Of a stretch of DNA of 64,000 nucleotides, positions 1-10,445 are shown piece by piece; the first letter of the stretch is position 1; each line of letters starts with the position of its first letter. A program made the translations under genes and the position numbers. Under the pieces are notes generated by a model. It was not told the DNA's origin. It saw nothing but the letters and a program-made list of their open reading frames with translations, and did not search any database. Source of the stretch: Sciurus carolinensis (lineage: Eukaryota; Chordata; Mammalia; Rodentia; Sciuridae); the NCBI RefSeq assembly GCF_902686445.1, contig NC_062226.1, forward strand, positions 10,656,501-10,720,500. Direction: 5' to 3'.

Positions 1-1534
1 GTTTGGGAGGGTTCCCTTCTCTTCTATTTCATGGAATATTTTGAGGAATGAGCTCTTCTGTAAAGGTTTTGTAGAACTTGGCTGAGAACCCATCTGGTCC
101 CGGACTTTTCTTTGTTGGTAGACTTTTGATGACTTCTTCTATTTCATTACTTGAAATTGATCTATTTAAGTTGTGTATGTCCTCCTGGTTCAGTTTAGAT
201 AATTCATATGTCTCTAGAAACTTGTTGATGTCTTCGAGATTTTCTGATTTGTTGGAGTATAGATTTTCAAAATAGCTTCTAATTATATTTTGTATTTCAC
301 TCGTGTCCATAGTGATATTTCCTTGTTCATTCCGATTTTAGTTATTTGAGTTTTCTCTCTCCTTCTCTTTGTTAGTGTGGCTAAGAGTTTATCAATTTTG
401 TTTATTTTTTCAAAGAACCAACTGTTTATTTTGTTAATTTTTTCTATTGTTTCTTTTGTTTCAATTTCATTGATTTCAGCTCTGATTTTAACTATTTCCT
501 GTCTTCTTCTACTTTTGGTGTTGGTCTGTTCTTTTTTTTAGGGCTTTGAGCTGTAGTGTTAAGTCTTTTTTTGTTAATTTTTTCTTCTTTTATTGAATGT
601 GCTCCATGAAATAAATCTTCCTCTAAGTCCTGCTTTCATAGTGTCCCAGAGATTTTGATATGATGTTTCTTTGTTCTCGTTTACCTCTAAGAATTTTTTT
701 ATTTCCCTCCTGATGTCTTCTGTTATCCATTCATCATATAATAGTGTATTATTTAATCTCCAGGTGTTGGAGTAGTTTCTGTTTTTTATTCTTTCATTTA
801 TTTCTAATTTCAATCCATTATGATCTGATAGAATAAAAGGTAGTATCTCTATCTTCTTGTATTTGCTAACAGTAGCTTTGTGGCATAAAATATGGTCTAT
901 TTTAGAGAAGGATCCATGTGCTACTGAAAAGAAGGAATATTTGCTGTTTGTTGGATGGTATATTCTATATATGTCCATTAAGTCTAAATTATTGATTGTG
1001 TTATCGAGATCTATGGTTTCTTTGTTCAATTTTTGTTTGGAAGATCTGTCCAGTGGTGAGAGAGGTGTGTTAAAATCGCCTAGTATTATTGTGTTGTGGT
1101 CTATTTGATTTCTGGAATTGAGAAGGATTTGTTTGATGTACATGGATGAGCCACTGTTTGGGGCATAGATATTTATGATTGTTATGTCTTGCTGATTTAT
1201 GGTTCCCTTAAGCAGTATGAAATGTCCTTCTTTATCCCTTCTGTCTAACTTTGGCTTGAAGTCCACATTGTCTGATATGAGGATGGATACTCCAGCTTTT
1301 TTGCTGTGTCCATGTGCATTGTATGTTTTTTCCCATCCTTTCACCTTTAGTCTGTGGGTATCTCTTTCTATGAGATGAGTCTCTTACAGGCAGCATATTG
1401 TTGGATCCTTCTTTTTAATCCAATCTGCCAGTCTATGTCTTTTGATTGATGAGTTCAAGCCATTAACATTCAGGGTTATTATTGAGATATGATTCGTATT
1501 CCCAGTCATTTGGCTCATTTTTGTTTTTTGACAT
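1..1534 (-). pseudogene. L1 ORF2 pseudogene, endonuclease and start of RT (copy 1)
   Basis: ORF2p supplies the endonuclease and reverse transcriptase for target-primed insertion. The ATG equivalent is at 1532-1534. An open piece at 574-1344 encodes most of the APE-like endonuclease, including [18 protein letters not shown] and [10 protein letters not shown] second open piece at 29-310 contains [17 protein letters not shown], which lies between the endonuclease and the RT core. Breaks are clear. Near 1385 a TAA replaces the glutamine codon that copy 2 has in its CLQETH endonuclease motif, and the A-run close to the start codon shifts the frame. The linker around 520-545 has an expanded A-run. 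It is not functional. Confidence 0.93.
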
Positions 1535-1565
1535 GACTCGGTTTCTCCTTTATTTGGCTATTCCT

Positions 1566-2565
1566 TTAGGCTAGTTCCTCCCTTTGCTGATATGCATCAT
1601 TGTTTTTCATCTCTTCCTCATGGAATATTTTGCTGAGAATGTTCTGTAATGCCAGCTTTCTTTTTGTAAATTCTTTTAGTTTTTGTTTATCATGGAAGGA
1701 TTTTATTTCGTCATCAAATCTGAAGGTAAGTTTTGCTGGGTATAAGATTCTTGGTTGGCATCTGTGTTCTTTCAGGTTGATAAATGTTATTCTAGGTCCT
1801 TCTAGCTTTTAGAGTCTGGATTAAAAAATCTGCCGATATTCTTATTGGTTTCCCCCTGAATGTAATTTGATTCTTTTCTCTTGCAGCTTTTAAAATTCTG
1901 TCTTTATTTTGTATGTTAGGATTTTCATAATAATGTGCCTTGGTGTGGATGTGTTGTAATTTTGTATATTTGGAGTCCTATAAGCCTCTTATACTTGATT
2001 TTCCATTTCATTCTTCATATTTGGGAAATTTTCTGATATTATTTCATTGAATAGATTGTTCATTCCTTTGGTTTGTTTCTCTAAGCCTTCCTCAGTCCCA
2101 ATAATTCTTAAATTTGGCCTTTTCATGATATCCCATAATTCTTGTAGATTCTGTTCATGATTTCTTACCATCTTCTCTGGTCAACTTTGTTTTCAAGATT
2201 AAATATTTTGTCTTCAATGTCTGAGGTTCTGTCTTCCAGTTGTTGTATCCTATTGGAGTTTTTAATTTGGTTTATTGTTTCCTTCATTTCAAGGATTTGT
2301 TTTTTTTTTTTTTTTTTTTTTTCAGTATCTCTAACTCTTTATTGAAATGATCTTTTGCTTCCCATATTTGCTCTTTTAGCTCTTGATTGGTATGATCATT
2401 TAATGCCTGCATTTGCTCTTTCATCTCCTTATTTGCTTCTCTGATCATTTTAATTATGTACATTCTGAACTCCCTTTCTGACATTTCTTCTGCAATGCTG
2501 TCATTGGGTTTTATTGATATAGCATCTCAGTTTGTTTGGGACATTTTCTTCCCTTGTTTTCTCAT
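1566..2565 (-). pseudogene. L1 ORF1 pseudogene (copy 1)
   Basis: ORF1p is the trimeric RNA-binding chaperone of L1 particles. The start equivalent is at 2563-2565 and the stop equivalent at 1566-1568, aligned with the intact ORF1 of copy 2. Recognisable pieces are the N-terminal and coiled-coil start (2284-2484, with MSEREFRMYIIKMIREAN) and the RNA-binding part (1989-2171, with MKRPNLRIIGTEEGLEKQ), lying in different frames. A run of more than 20 A on the sense strand (T at about 2300-2323) sits inside the coiled coil where copy 2 has a short one. It has a single QMQAL unit where copy 2 has two. Dead copy. Confidence 0.92.
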
Positions 2566-3040
2566 ATTGGTCAGATATCAGTGGGACTCTGAGATACTGC
2601 AGATTTCCTCTACTGGCTTATAGTGTCCCTGTAGATTTCCAGTATATCACCTCCTAGCCTTCAGTAGCCTGAAGTCTTGGAGGAACTTGATAATGCAGTG
2701 CTTCTGAAGAAAGCTGCCCGTGGCCTGCTGCTGGGTTGGGAACTGGGTGTGCTTGGAAAGCCTCTTACTGGGCGGGTCTGCTCCGAGAAGCTGGCTGTGG
2801 ACCGGGCCTGCCGCCGGATGGAGCTGGTTTGCTCGGGAGATCCTCTCACCACCCTGCCCTGCTCCGAGAATCTGCCCACTGACCCGGCCTGCCTCCTGGG
2901 CAGAGCTTCACCCAGTGGGAGCAACTCACCCAGCGTCTCTGAGTTGGTCCGAGTCTCTCTATACCTCCCTTGTTGAATCCTGAGTTCTGGAGCGACAGGA
3001 GATGCAGTAACCCTCTAGTCCGCCATCTTGAAATCACCTC
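2566..3040 (-). promoter_or_regulatory. L1 5'UTR with YY1-like motif (copy 1)
   Basis: GC-rich 5'UTR upstream of the ORF1 start, about 475 bp, shorter than the 733 bp of copy 2. The plus strand at 3020-3030 reads CCGCCATCTTG, that is CAAGATGGCGG in the sense of the element. This is the core of the YY1 site that positions transcription start in other mammalian L1s (known for human L1; inferred here). The middle part differs from copy 2, although the outermost ~130 bp match. It does not show the full ~253-bp duplication of copy 2. Confidence 0.8.
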
Positions 3041-3304
3041 ACATTTAGAGCTTTACCAAGGGTTTTAGTTTTCTGTTACTTGATTAATATCTAGAAAAGT
3101 TAAACTCCAAATTTGATTCCTTATCCGTGATTTGTAAAAATTGGGAAACTATATAAAGCTGAATTGATAAGGTATGCTATGTGTCTCTTAAAATATAGTT
3201 TACAAAGTAATCAGGTACTTCAAATCATACCTACAAAATTAGCTAATATTAAAAGATGACATATGTGAGAAAGCCTGGTGAAAAATATTATTACACTTTA
3301 AAGA

Positions 3305-3520
3305 TAGCTGGATGCAGTGGCACATACCCGTAATCCCAGCAGCTCAGGAGGCTAAGGCAGGGGGATAGAGAGTTCAAAGCCAGCCTCAGCAAAAGTGAGG
3401 TGTTAAGCAACTCAGCAAGACCCTGTCTCTAAATAAAAAACAAAATAGGGCTGGGGATGTGACTCAGTGGTCAAGTGCCCCTGAGTTCAATCCCTGGTAC
3501 CCTCCTCCCCCCAAAAAATA
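3305..3520 (+). mobile_element. B1-ID composite SINE (MEN-type)
   Basis: The B1 half runs from GTAATCCCAGCAGCTCAGG to the GACCCTGTCTC motif. An A-rich joint follows, then the ID half with GGGCTGGGGATGTGACTCAG and TTCAATCCCTGGTACC. It is flanked by a perfect 15-bp target-site duplication, ACTTTAAAGATAGCT, at 3295-3309 and 3521-3535. The left copy overlaps the first bases of the SINE because the element also starts GCT. Confidence 0.95.
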
Positions 3521-3535
3521 ACTTTAAAGATAGCT

Positions 3536-3870
3536 ATTTTTTCTTTTGATTACTTTTAATGTGTATACTAGTGAAAACGTGAAATTGTCCTTCACGGTTC
3601 TGTGCTCTGATGAACATCTCATTACACCCATGGAAGATACATGTGATCTGTCTTAGAAATTGTAGTAAGATCCCCTAACACTGAAGGGAACACCTTCCAA
3701 AGATTGTACAAATAAAGTGTGACTATACAGACAAACTCATGATACAGCATATTTTATTTGGAAATTTGTAAAATTTCCTAGTTACTATTACCAGTGACTA
3801 AGCTGTCATTGAATATTTGATTTTTAGACACACCTTTTGTCTACTTCTATGACCTTCTTATGTTTAATAA
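3536..3870. other. Unique AT-rich DNA, nothing recognised
   Basis: About 335 bp with no convincing coding exon, known repeat or regulatory motif that I can support. Confidence 0.5.
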
Positions 3871-4048
3871 CTTTTTTTTTGGTACTAGGAATTGAATGTG
3901 TGGGTACTTTACCACTGAACTACATCCCCAGTCCTTTTTTATTTTGATACAAACTCTTGCTAAGTTGATGAGAATGGCCTTGAACTTGGAATCCTCCTGC
4001 TTCAGCCTCCTGAGTCACTGGGATTACAGGCATGCACCACCCAGACTT
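3871..4048 (-). mobile_element. B1-ID composite SINE (MEN-type)
   Basis: Read on the plus strand it has a T-run, then the reverse complement of the ID half (GAACTACATCCCCAGTCC), then the reverse complement of the B1 half ending GGGATTACAGGCATGCACCA. Moderately diverged from the consensus form. Confidence 0.88.
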
Positions 4049-4635
4049 TTATATTTGCCTTTTTCCGATATTATTTAATGTATTATTTTTGCCATTTTAG
4101 ATAATTGTGAAGACTCTGTCTTACTATTGGTCTTTGTTTCTTTAATCTGTATCTCTGATATGTATCAAAGTATCTGAGCAAACTTAGATATAAACCTTAT
4201 TTTGTACAGTACTAGTGCCTGGGCATAATCTTCTCTTTGAAGTCTGTTTGCATCCCCCTAGAGGCATTACATCTGTCCTGTGAGAAGGTAGGTTAGAAAG
4301 CACTGAAACTACTTTGTGGGTCTTTAATTGGAGGATTTAGTATACATTTTGTTTTATTAACTTCTCTGGGAGTTTTATTCTTACACTTTTTCTCATACTG
4401 TGGCATGTTATATTCTCATGTAAATAAGAATATATGCTAAATTTTTTCTTAGGGTATTTAATATATATTGGCAAATTATGCTAGTGCATTGTTTTCTATT
4501 CAAATTTTAGTAGCTTGTTTAGTGATTAATTCTTGAGTATGCATCAAATTGTAAAATATTTGAAAAATTATAAAGAGAAAAATTATTAACAGTAATATCT
4601 ACTGTTAATGTTTTGGTGTATTTATTTCCTTGCAG
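4049..4635. other. Unassigned AT-rich DNA
   Basis: About 590 bp of AT-rich sequence. I see no gene, RNA or clear repeat in it. Confidence 0.45.
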
Positions 4636-4685
4636 TTGTCATTGTCATTGTCATTGTCATTGTCATCATCGTCATCGTCGTTGTC

Positions 4686-4711
<26 letters not shown>
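4636..4711 (+). repeat. Microsatellite (TTGTCA)n / (CGTCAT)n plus T-run
   Basis: Several TTGTCA units drift into CATCGT and CGT units up to about 4685, followed by about 26 T that form the A-tail (minus strand) of the adjoining SINE. Confidence 0.9.
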
Positions 4712-4717
<6 letters not shown>

Positions 4718-5040
4718 CCAGGGATTGAACCTAGGGGCACTTAACCACTGAGCCACTCTCCAATGCACCTTTTTAACATTTTTAGATTTTATTTATTTTT
4801 AAAAAATATTTTTAGTTGTAGATGAATACAATACTTTATTTTTATGTGGTGCTGGGGATCGAATCCAGTGCCTCACACATGCTAGGCAAGTGCTCAAGTC
4901 GCAATCCCATCCCCTATTTTTTATTTTGAGGCAGGGTCTCACTAGCATGCTGAATTGTTGAGGCTGGCTTTTAATCTGTGATCTTCCTGCTTCAGCTTCC
5001 AGAGCTGCCAGGTTTATAGGCATGTGCCACTGTGCGCAAT
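4686..5040 (-). mobile_element. MEN-type SINE split by an ID insertion
   Basis: The T-run and ID half are at 4686-4795 (GGGATTGAACCTAGGGGCAC), and the B1 half resumes at about 4916 with GAGGCAGGGTCTCACTAG, ending near 5040. The piece between is a separate ID element. Old and diverged. Confidence 0.85.
4797..4915 (-). mobile_element. ID SINE with 3' tail, inside a MEN SINE
   Basis: Read on the minus strand this is an ID tRNA-like body followed by a tail containing the complement of TAGTTGTAGATGAATACAAT. The body shows GTGGTGCTGGGGATCGAA and CACATGCTAGGCAAGTGCTC on the plus strand. It interrupts the MEN element at the joint between its ID and B1 halves. Confidence 0.85.
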
Positions 5041-6077
5041 TTGCTGTCTTCTTTTGTGTGTATGTGAATATTATGTTTAGATAAAATATACATTTTTTTT
5101 CTGAACTGTTGCTATGTGTGTTTTTTCCCTAAAATTATTAATATAGCTTTGTAAAGATCATTAGTTGCTATGAATTATTATATCAAATGTATGTGCTATA
5201 TTTACCTATGATTAGGTCTTTAGATTGCTTCCAGGATTCTGTCATAAAAGGTACCAGTGAACATCTTTGTGTATAATGCTTGCCATTTAGGCATCTGATT
5301 GTAATGCTTTAAACAGAAACTAGATCATTTTGAGATCTTTGATCTGCTTTGTTTTTATGCTTTCTTTTGCCACATTCCATTTTTGTATACTCTGGCTGGT
5401 GTGTTTGCTTAACAACTCACCTTTACATAAGGATTCCAAGGCGATCAACTTACTCTGGAAAGCTGCCAAGGCTGAATTCAGCCTGTGTGACCAAAGGTCT
5501 CGGAAGAGGGTGCTCTTGCAAGAGAGATCAGCCTGTAAGGTCCCATGATCAGATGTTGCTGGCCATGCAGAAACTCAGGAATGCATTTCCAACCTCCATA
5601 GCTCATTACAGCTGGCATCTCTGAGCCCACTGTGGGCACTCTTCCTGGGCAGATGCTTAGCACTGGGAGAGTGGCAGCATATCAGGTTCTTCAGGGCTGC
5701 TCAGCAGACCCCTTCCTCCTGTGTCCACTCCCTTTGCAGCATTTTTAATGCATTAGCTCAATGGTCACTTTCTAAGAAGAAGGGATTAATCAAGTTGAGG
5801 ATTTTGTGAAAGCATTGCATAAGCCTCTGTGTTTTGGTAGCTGAGTTGTTCATCTGTCTGGGTGTTAGGCAGCCTTAAGAAAAAAACCTTTGCTTAAAAT
5901 CTCTCTTAATGGCTGAGAATATGGTTCAGTTAGTTTTAACTTTAGCTTTGATTTTAGAGGACTTGTAATTGTAGTTGAGGAACTTTGCCTGAATTTAAGT
6001 TCACAGAGGATGATCACTATTATTAGACATTTGAAAAAACTGACTTGAACTATGCTATCTGTTTTGAATTGGTATGG
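5041..6077. other. Unassigned DNA; 5450-5760 is less AT-rich
   Basis: 5090-5330 resembles the 3' region of very old L1 copies (a stretch like TACCAGTGAACATCTTTGTG) but is too diverged to assign. 5450-5760 has higher GC and no repeat I recognise. Open frames there are short, lack family resemblance and overlap on both strands. Confidence 0.35.
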
Positions 6078-6112
<35 letters not shown>

Positions 6113-6116
6113 CGCA
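6078..6116 (+). repeat. Microsatellite (GT)n(GC)n
   Basis: A run of about 13 GT units passes directly into about 6 GC units, a potential Z-DNA-forming dinucleotide tract. Confidence 0.95.
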
Positions 6117-6172
6117 CGCTCACATGTGCAAAAGCTCTTTTGATAATTAAGTTTTATTACAGAGTAAAATAT

Positions 6173-6383
6173 TCCCTTTTTTTGGGAGGCGGGTACTGGG
6201 GATTGAATTCAGGGACACTCAATCACTGAGCCACATCCCCAGCTCTATTTTGTATTTTAATTAGAGACAGGATCTCACTGTTTAGTGCCTCATGGTTGCC
6301 AAGGCTGGTTTTGAATTCTAGATCCTCCTGCCTTAGCCTCTCTAGCTGCTGGAATTACAGGTGTGGACCACTGTGCCCAGCCA
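6173..6383 (-). mobile_element. B1-ID composite SINE (MEN-type)
   Basis: It has the ID half reverse complement (TACTGGGGATTGAATTCAGG, GAGCCACATCCCCAGC), then the B1 half (GATCCTCCTGCCTTAGCCTC, GGAATTACAGGTGTGGACCA). The flanks share TAAAATATTC as a target-site duplication, about 6163-6172 and 6386-6395. Confidence 0.93.
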
Positions 6384-6479
6384 GATTAAAATATTCTTGA
6401 AAGATCAACAGAATTTAACATCATATTCTTTTTCAATAATATTAAAGATAGTGAGTCACAACAAGCTTGAACAATGATA

Positions 6480-6645
6480 AAGAAAGAGCTAGCTTATTGA
6501 GTCCTTTCTATGTCTTAGTCACTTTTCTTGATATTATCTTTTTCAATCTTGGATAATTCAATAATGTGGGTCTTAGGTTTGAGGAAAGACTCAAAAAGGC
6601 TAACGTACCTAGGTTGGATAATCAGTAAGTTGTAAACCAGCATTT
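6480..6645 (-). mobile_element. MIR SINE, old
   Basis: Weak match in reverse orientation: a stretch like TTGAGTCCTTTCTATGTCTTAG, then a segment resembling the MIR core complement, ending in GTAAGTTGTAAACCAGC. Diverged, so only moderate confidence. Confidence 0.5.
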
Positions 6646-6955
6646 TAATTTTAATCTATGGCATCCTCCATAAAATTATTGGGTGATATTACCTATACAT
6701 GCAGTGGTTAGAAAAATCAAATAATGTTAATGTGAGGGAAGAGAAATTAGGCTTCTATAGAAAAATCACTGGAGAGGTGGTTTTATAAGTGAGGTAAGCA
6801 AAGGTTCTTAGTTTTCTGATGAAACTTTAACTTTTCTTTTTTCTTCTCTTGAATTTTCCAGTGAAACGAATTCACTATGTGGATCTTGATTCTTAGTAGC
6901 ATAGTTGGGACAAATTGTCATTCACTCAAGAGACATATTAAAACCATTTTTGTAG

Positions 6956-7088
6956 GACTGGGGTTATAGCTCAGAAGTAGAGCACTTGCTAGCATGTGTG
7001 AAGCTCTGGGTTCAATCCTCAGCACCACATAAAAATAAAATAAATTAAAATATTGTGTCCATCTATGACTAAAATCAAAAAACAAACA
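6956..7088 (+). mobile_element. ID SINE with squirrel-type 3' tail
   Basis: The tRNA-like body contains GGGGTTATAGCTCAGAAGTA (A-box region) and GGGTTCAATCCTCAGCACC (B-box region). It is followed by a tail with AAATAAAATAAATTA and ATTGTGTCCATCTATGAC. A 9-bp target-site duplication, ATTTTTGTA, lies at 6946-6954 and 7089-7097. Confidence 0.93.
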
Positions 7089-7324
7089 ATTTTTGTAATT
7101 TTTCCTAAGAACTTGACATGCTATTAGAAAAAGTCTCATTTGGCATATAGGCATGAATTTTAAAAATGTCAGGTGTAACTTTGAGAATTATAGTGTGCCT
7201 TGTCTCATTTTCTCAAGATTCTTATAATAATGATTATTTCTTTAAATTAGAGGTGAGCCTAGTGAGAATTCATTATAATAAAACTTTTGCACACTACCTA
7301 ATGAAGTGAAAAATATTATCCCAA

Positions 7325-7450
7325 TTATACACATATAAAACTAAGGCTCCATGAGGGCAGAAATTGTCTCGTTTTACTCATATATATCAGTACATAGAAG
7401 AGTGCCTGGCAAATAGTAGACCCTCAAGTATTGAATAATTTATTTACTTA
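7325..7450 (+). mobile_element. L2 3' end fragment
   Basis: GCTCCATGAGGGCAGAAATT, then GAGTGCCTGGCAAATAGTAG and TCAAGTATTGAATAATT follow the order of the LINE-2 3' end. Old and diverged. Confidence 0.6.
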
Positions 7451-7452
7451 CT

Positions 7453-7532
7453 TTTTTTGGTGCTGAGGATCATACCCAGGGCCTTTGCCATGCTATGTGT
7501 AGCACTCTGCCACTGAGCTTCAACCCAGCTCA
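7453..7532 (-). mobile_element. ID SINE
   Basis: A short T-run, then the reverse complement of a diverged ID body (GGTGCTGAGGATCATACCCA, CTGCCACTGAGCTTCAACCC). Confidence 0.8.
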
Positions 7533-7759
7533 GGTACTGAAAATAAAGCTTAGAGATAAAGGGTGACTTGTCCAATTGAGGGAGTTGGGGCTTGAATTCT
7601 ACTCTGAGTATATTCTTTAAAAAAAAAACTTATCAAAGCTATCACACAAATTACATAATATATATGTTTGTATAAAGTTTAAAAAACAAATGAAAATGCA
7701 TGTACCTGGCACTGAATTGAAGAAACGGAACATTTTGTGCCTTTCTCAATTTGCCTGTC

Positions 7760-7967
7760 TTTTTTTTTTTTTTTTTTTGGTACTGGGGATTGAACCCAGA
7801 TGTGCATTATCGCTGAGCCACATCCCCAGCCCTTTTCATTTTGAGAAAAAAACTCACTTTGTTGCTTAGGGCTTTGCTAAGTTGCTGAGACTGGCCTGGA
7901 ACTTGCGATCCTCCTGCCTCAGCCTCTTGAGTTGTTGGAATTACAGGTGTGTGCCACTGTACCTGGC
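7760..7967 (-). mobile_element. B1-ID composite SINE (MEN-type)
   Basis: A T-run, then GGTACTGGGGATTGAACCCA and GAGCCACATCCCCAGCCC (ID half). The B1 half follows with GATCCTCCTGCCTCAGCCTC and ACAGGTGTGTGCCACTGTAC. The flanks share an imperfect duplication, CATTTGCCTGTCTTT on the left and CATTTGCTTGCCTTT on the right. Confidence 0.94.
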
Positions 7968-8400
7968 TCCATTTGCTTGCCTTTGAGGAGAATTTTACAT
8001 TAATTATGTATCACTGCCTGAAGCTTGTGCTTTGTATTACACTCTGGTGCTGTTCCAAATTGATTATATCAAATGAGTTTGAATTGCTGTTCTTAGGAAG
8101 TAACAGAAAGTGAGCCATGTATTAATTAATGCTTAACTTTTTTGAAGCAGATTTTTTTTTCTTATTCCTAAAGTGTATACTTTAGGTACAAATTATAGGG
8201 GAATTTTAGAATATTTGGTTTATTCATGATAGTTTTCTTCTTATTGTAGTTGTGAATCACATTATTAGGCCTTTGGCCTTCTAGGTGAACCAGGAATTCA
8301 TTGATCTAGTAAGTTTTAAAATCTATGCAAGCAGTGAGTTTGTTGAATTTTTTAAATGTATTGCTATGTGTGTGCTTTTGAAGTTTGTTAAAATAAATTC
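7968..8400. other. Unique AT-rich DNA
   Basis: No gene, RNA or repeat that I can support in about 430 bp. Confidence 0.45.
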
Positions 8401-8409
8401 CCTCCAAAT

Positions 8410-8545
8410 GCCAATCTCAGAGTCACATTTTATCAACTATAAAAAGGGGTCACTAATAGTACCTACTTCATGAGAGGATTAAATAGGAATGCATAGTGCA
8501 TGGGACATGAAAAATTCTTTATAAATGGGGGTTATTATTGTAAGT
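8410..8545 (+). mobile_element. MIR SINE, 3' half
   Basis: AACTATAAAAAGGGGTCACT, then AGTACCTACTTCATGAGAGG and GATTAAATAGGAATGCATAG follow the MIR core and 3' segment in sense order. Confidence 0.75.
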
Positions 8546-8784
8546 TATTTTTGTTTAAGGCTAGAGCTCATATCAGAACTCTCTTACTCAGCGACTGTTA
8601 TTAGTTTAACATAACTAAAAAATAGGAAGTAAGTAGAAGTAACTAGCTTAAGTGGGTATCTGAGTCTATGTATTAAAATTGAAGTCCTTTATTCATGAAA
8701 AAGCTGTTAACCTGTGCCTTGAGGATTTCCCAGTATTATATTGCTCTGCATAGTTACTGATCATGTTGGTGACATTAAAATCAT

Positions 8785-9300
8785 CATATTGATCAGGATT
8801 TTTTCATTACAAGTGGCAGAACTCCACCTAAATCTGACTTAAGTGTAAAAGGGAATTAATTTGTTGGTCCTCAATACTGAACAGTGCAGTGGTAAAATTG
8901 GTTTTGGGTTTTGCCAGATCTAGGTTTCCTACTCATGTTTTCAGAGATTTGCTAACTTTAGCTCTGGGTTCTCTGTCTTCTGTGTTGGGTTCATTTCTGG
9001 GCAAGTGCTCCCACTGTAGTGCTAAAAATAGGTACTAACAAATCAAGCTTATATTCTACCATTTTAACTACCCAAACGGCAAAAGAATATCTTATAGTAT
9101 TTTGGACCAAGATCCACATACTGATTGTAATAGGTCCTGTCTGAGTTATGTGCACATCTACGAACCAAACTCTGAGGTGTTTTGGGGGAGTGTGGGAGTT
9201 ATTGCCACCTGGTTCGAATGGCCAGAGAACAGGACAGGCCAGTAGTTCTGCAGAGGAAAATCTGGTGCTGTTGCCAGACAAAGGGAGAATGGATGGATGC
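8785..9300. repeat. Ancient dispersed repeat, family not assigned
   Basis: The segment starting GATCAGGATTTTTTCATTAC, with TGTTGGGTTCATTTCTGGGC and ACTACCCAAACGGCAAAAG further in, resembles a widespread mammalian repeat that I recognise by pattern but cannot name with confidence. A 106-codon open frame on the minus strand (8991-9311) lies inside it. I do not consider that frame a gene. Confidence 0.4.
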
Positions 9301-9364
9301 TGAGCAGCCAAGATATGTCTATTGAAGCTATCAAGAAAATATTATATTCAAAATATTCTTTTTA

Positions 9365-9460
9365 GGGGCTGGGGAGATAGCTCAGTCGGTAGAGTACTTG
9401 CCTCATAAGCACAAGGCCCTGGGTTCGATCCCCAGCACCCAAAAAAAAAAAAAAAAAAAA
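9365..9460 (+). mobile_element. ID SINE, well-conserved pol III boxes
   Basis: The body starts GGGGCTGGGGAGATAGCTCA. The A-box region is TAGCTCAGTCGG and the B-box is GGTTCGATCCC, both close to tRNA consensus. A 20-nt A-tail follows. The perfect 10-bp target-site duplication ATTCTTTTTA lies at 9355-9364 and 9461-9470. Together these suggest a recent insertion. Confidence 0.97.
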
Positions 9461-9589
9461 ATTCTTTTTAAAAAGTCAGTGAGATATATTATCTAGTTTG
9501 GAAAGATTTTCAGCCCAAATGATTACATTTCAATGTTTAAAACTATAGATCTTCAACTTCCTTGAAAACTGTCATATAAAACTGATTTT

Positions 9590-9694
9590 GGGCTGGGGAT
9601 CTAGCTCAGTTGGTAGAGTGCTTGCCTTGCAAGCACAAGGCCCTGAGTTCAATCCCCAGTACTGCAAAACAAACAAACAAACAAACAAACAAAC
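9590..9694 (+). mobile_element. ID SINE with (AAAC)n tail
   Basis: GGGCTGGGGATCTAGCTCAG, then GTTGGTAGAGTGCTTGCC and GAGTTCAATCCCCAGTACTG. The tail is a run of AAAC units (about 9666-9694). It sits 130 bp from the previous ID in the same orientation. Confidence 0.95.
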
Positions 9695-10245
9695 CCCTAA
9701 TTTCCTAGGAGTCTACATGACTTATTATCATGCATTTAATTCTTTAATTACCTATTCTTTGAACATTCATTTTAGGTTTAACATTGTACTAGATTGTAGA
9801 GAATGGAGTGTTAGCTTTATAAAACGGGAGCTAGGCCTCATGTTTAAAATGTGTAGAAGACTTAAAAAAAATCTTTAGGAAAGTTGTATTTTAGCTTTTG
9901 AACTTCTTTTGGTATTATTTCACAACACATTTTCATTTCCTTCTTTATGTTACATTGAAAACATGCAGTCTGCTTGAAGGCTTTCATTAGAAAAAGAAAG
10001 CTTTACTGAAGATATCACCATGAGCTTGCTTTGCCCAGCAGGAGACTTTAATAAGTTGCTCGATTTAAAGAGAGTTTTTTTTTTTTTTTTTTAACCTTTA
10101 ATGTGTTCTTAGGCATTAGACATTTCTGCTATCGTGAAACTGTATTTGAAGAGAAAATAGATTCAGATTAATTGCAGTCGAGATTATAATAATGTCATTA
10201 AGTGACTTCAGGGATAATTTGTAATAAAAACAATGCAGTGACAAA
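9695..10245. other. Unique DNA
   Basis: About 550 bp with only a T-run at 10076-10092. No coding exon or repeat supported. Confidence 0.45.
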
Positions 10246-10249
10246 TCTG

Positions 10250-10445
10250 TAGACTTTGAAATCAGACAGACTTAAGTTCGGATTTCTTTTGCCACTAATT
10301 GTTTGACCTTAGGAAAGTTACTTAAACTAAATTTTAGTTTGTCCACTGTTTAAATGGGACTTATATCTACTTTGCAGGTTGTTTTGTAAATTAGAGATAA
10401 TATATATCAAAATGTCTAACACAGGAACTGGCACAAAGCATTTTG
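10250..10445 (+). mobile_element. MIR SINE
   Basis: Sense-order MIR landmarks: AAATCAGACAGACTTAAGTT, GACCTTAGGAAAGTTACTTA and AACACAGGAACTGGCACAAA. Confidence 0.85.

Larger units (their letters stand above)
1..3040 (-). mobile_element. LINE-1 copy 1, decayed, 3' part outside window
   Basis: Minus-strand L1 whose 5' end lies near 3040. It aligns base for base with copy 2 (about 30640-33992) for most of its length. From the 5' end it contains a 5'UTR with the YY1-like motif at 3020-3030, an ORF1 remnant, the ORF2 endonuclease region and the start of the reverse transcriptase region. It carries many frameshifts, an 11-bp deletion near position 50 relative to copy 2, and expanded A-runs (T-runs on the plus strand). 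It is an older relative of copy 2. Its 3' end and target-site duplication cannot be seen here. Confidence 0.95.

Noticed and set aside
8991..9311. 106-codon minus-strand frame
   Set aside because: It lies in an old dispersed repeat, lacks a recognisable motif and has no supporting promoter or splice context.
9365..9440. tRNA-Ala-like gene
   Set aside because: A and B boxes are good, but the 3' A-tail, the 10-bp target-site duplication and many relatives in the window show it is an ID SINE, not a tRNA gene.
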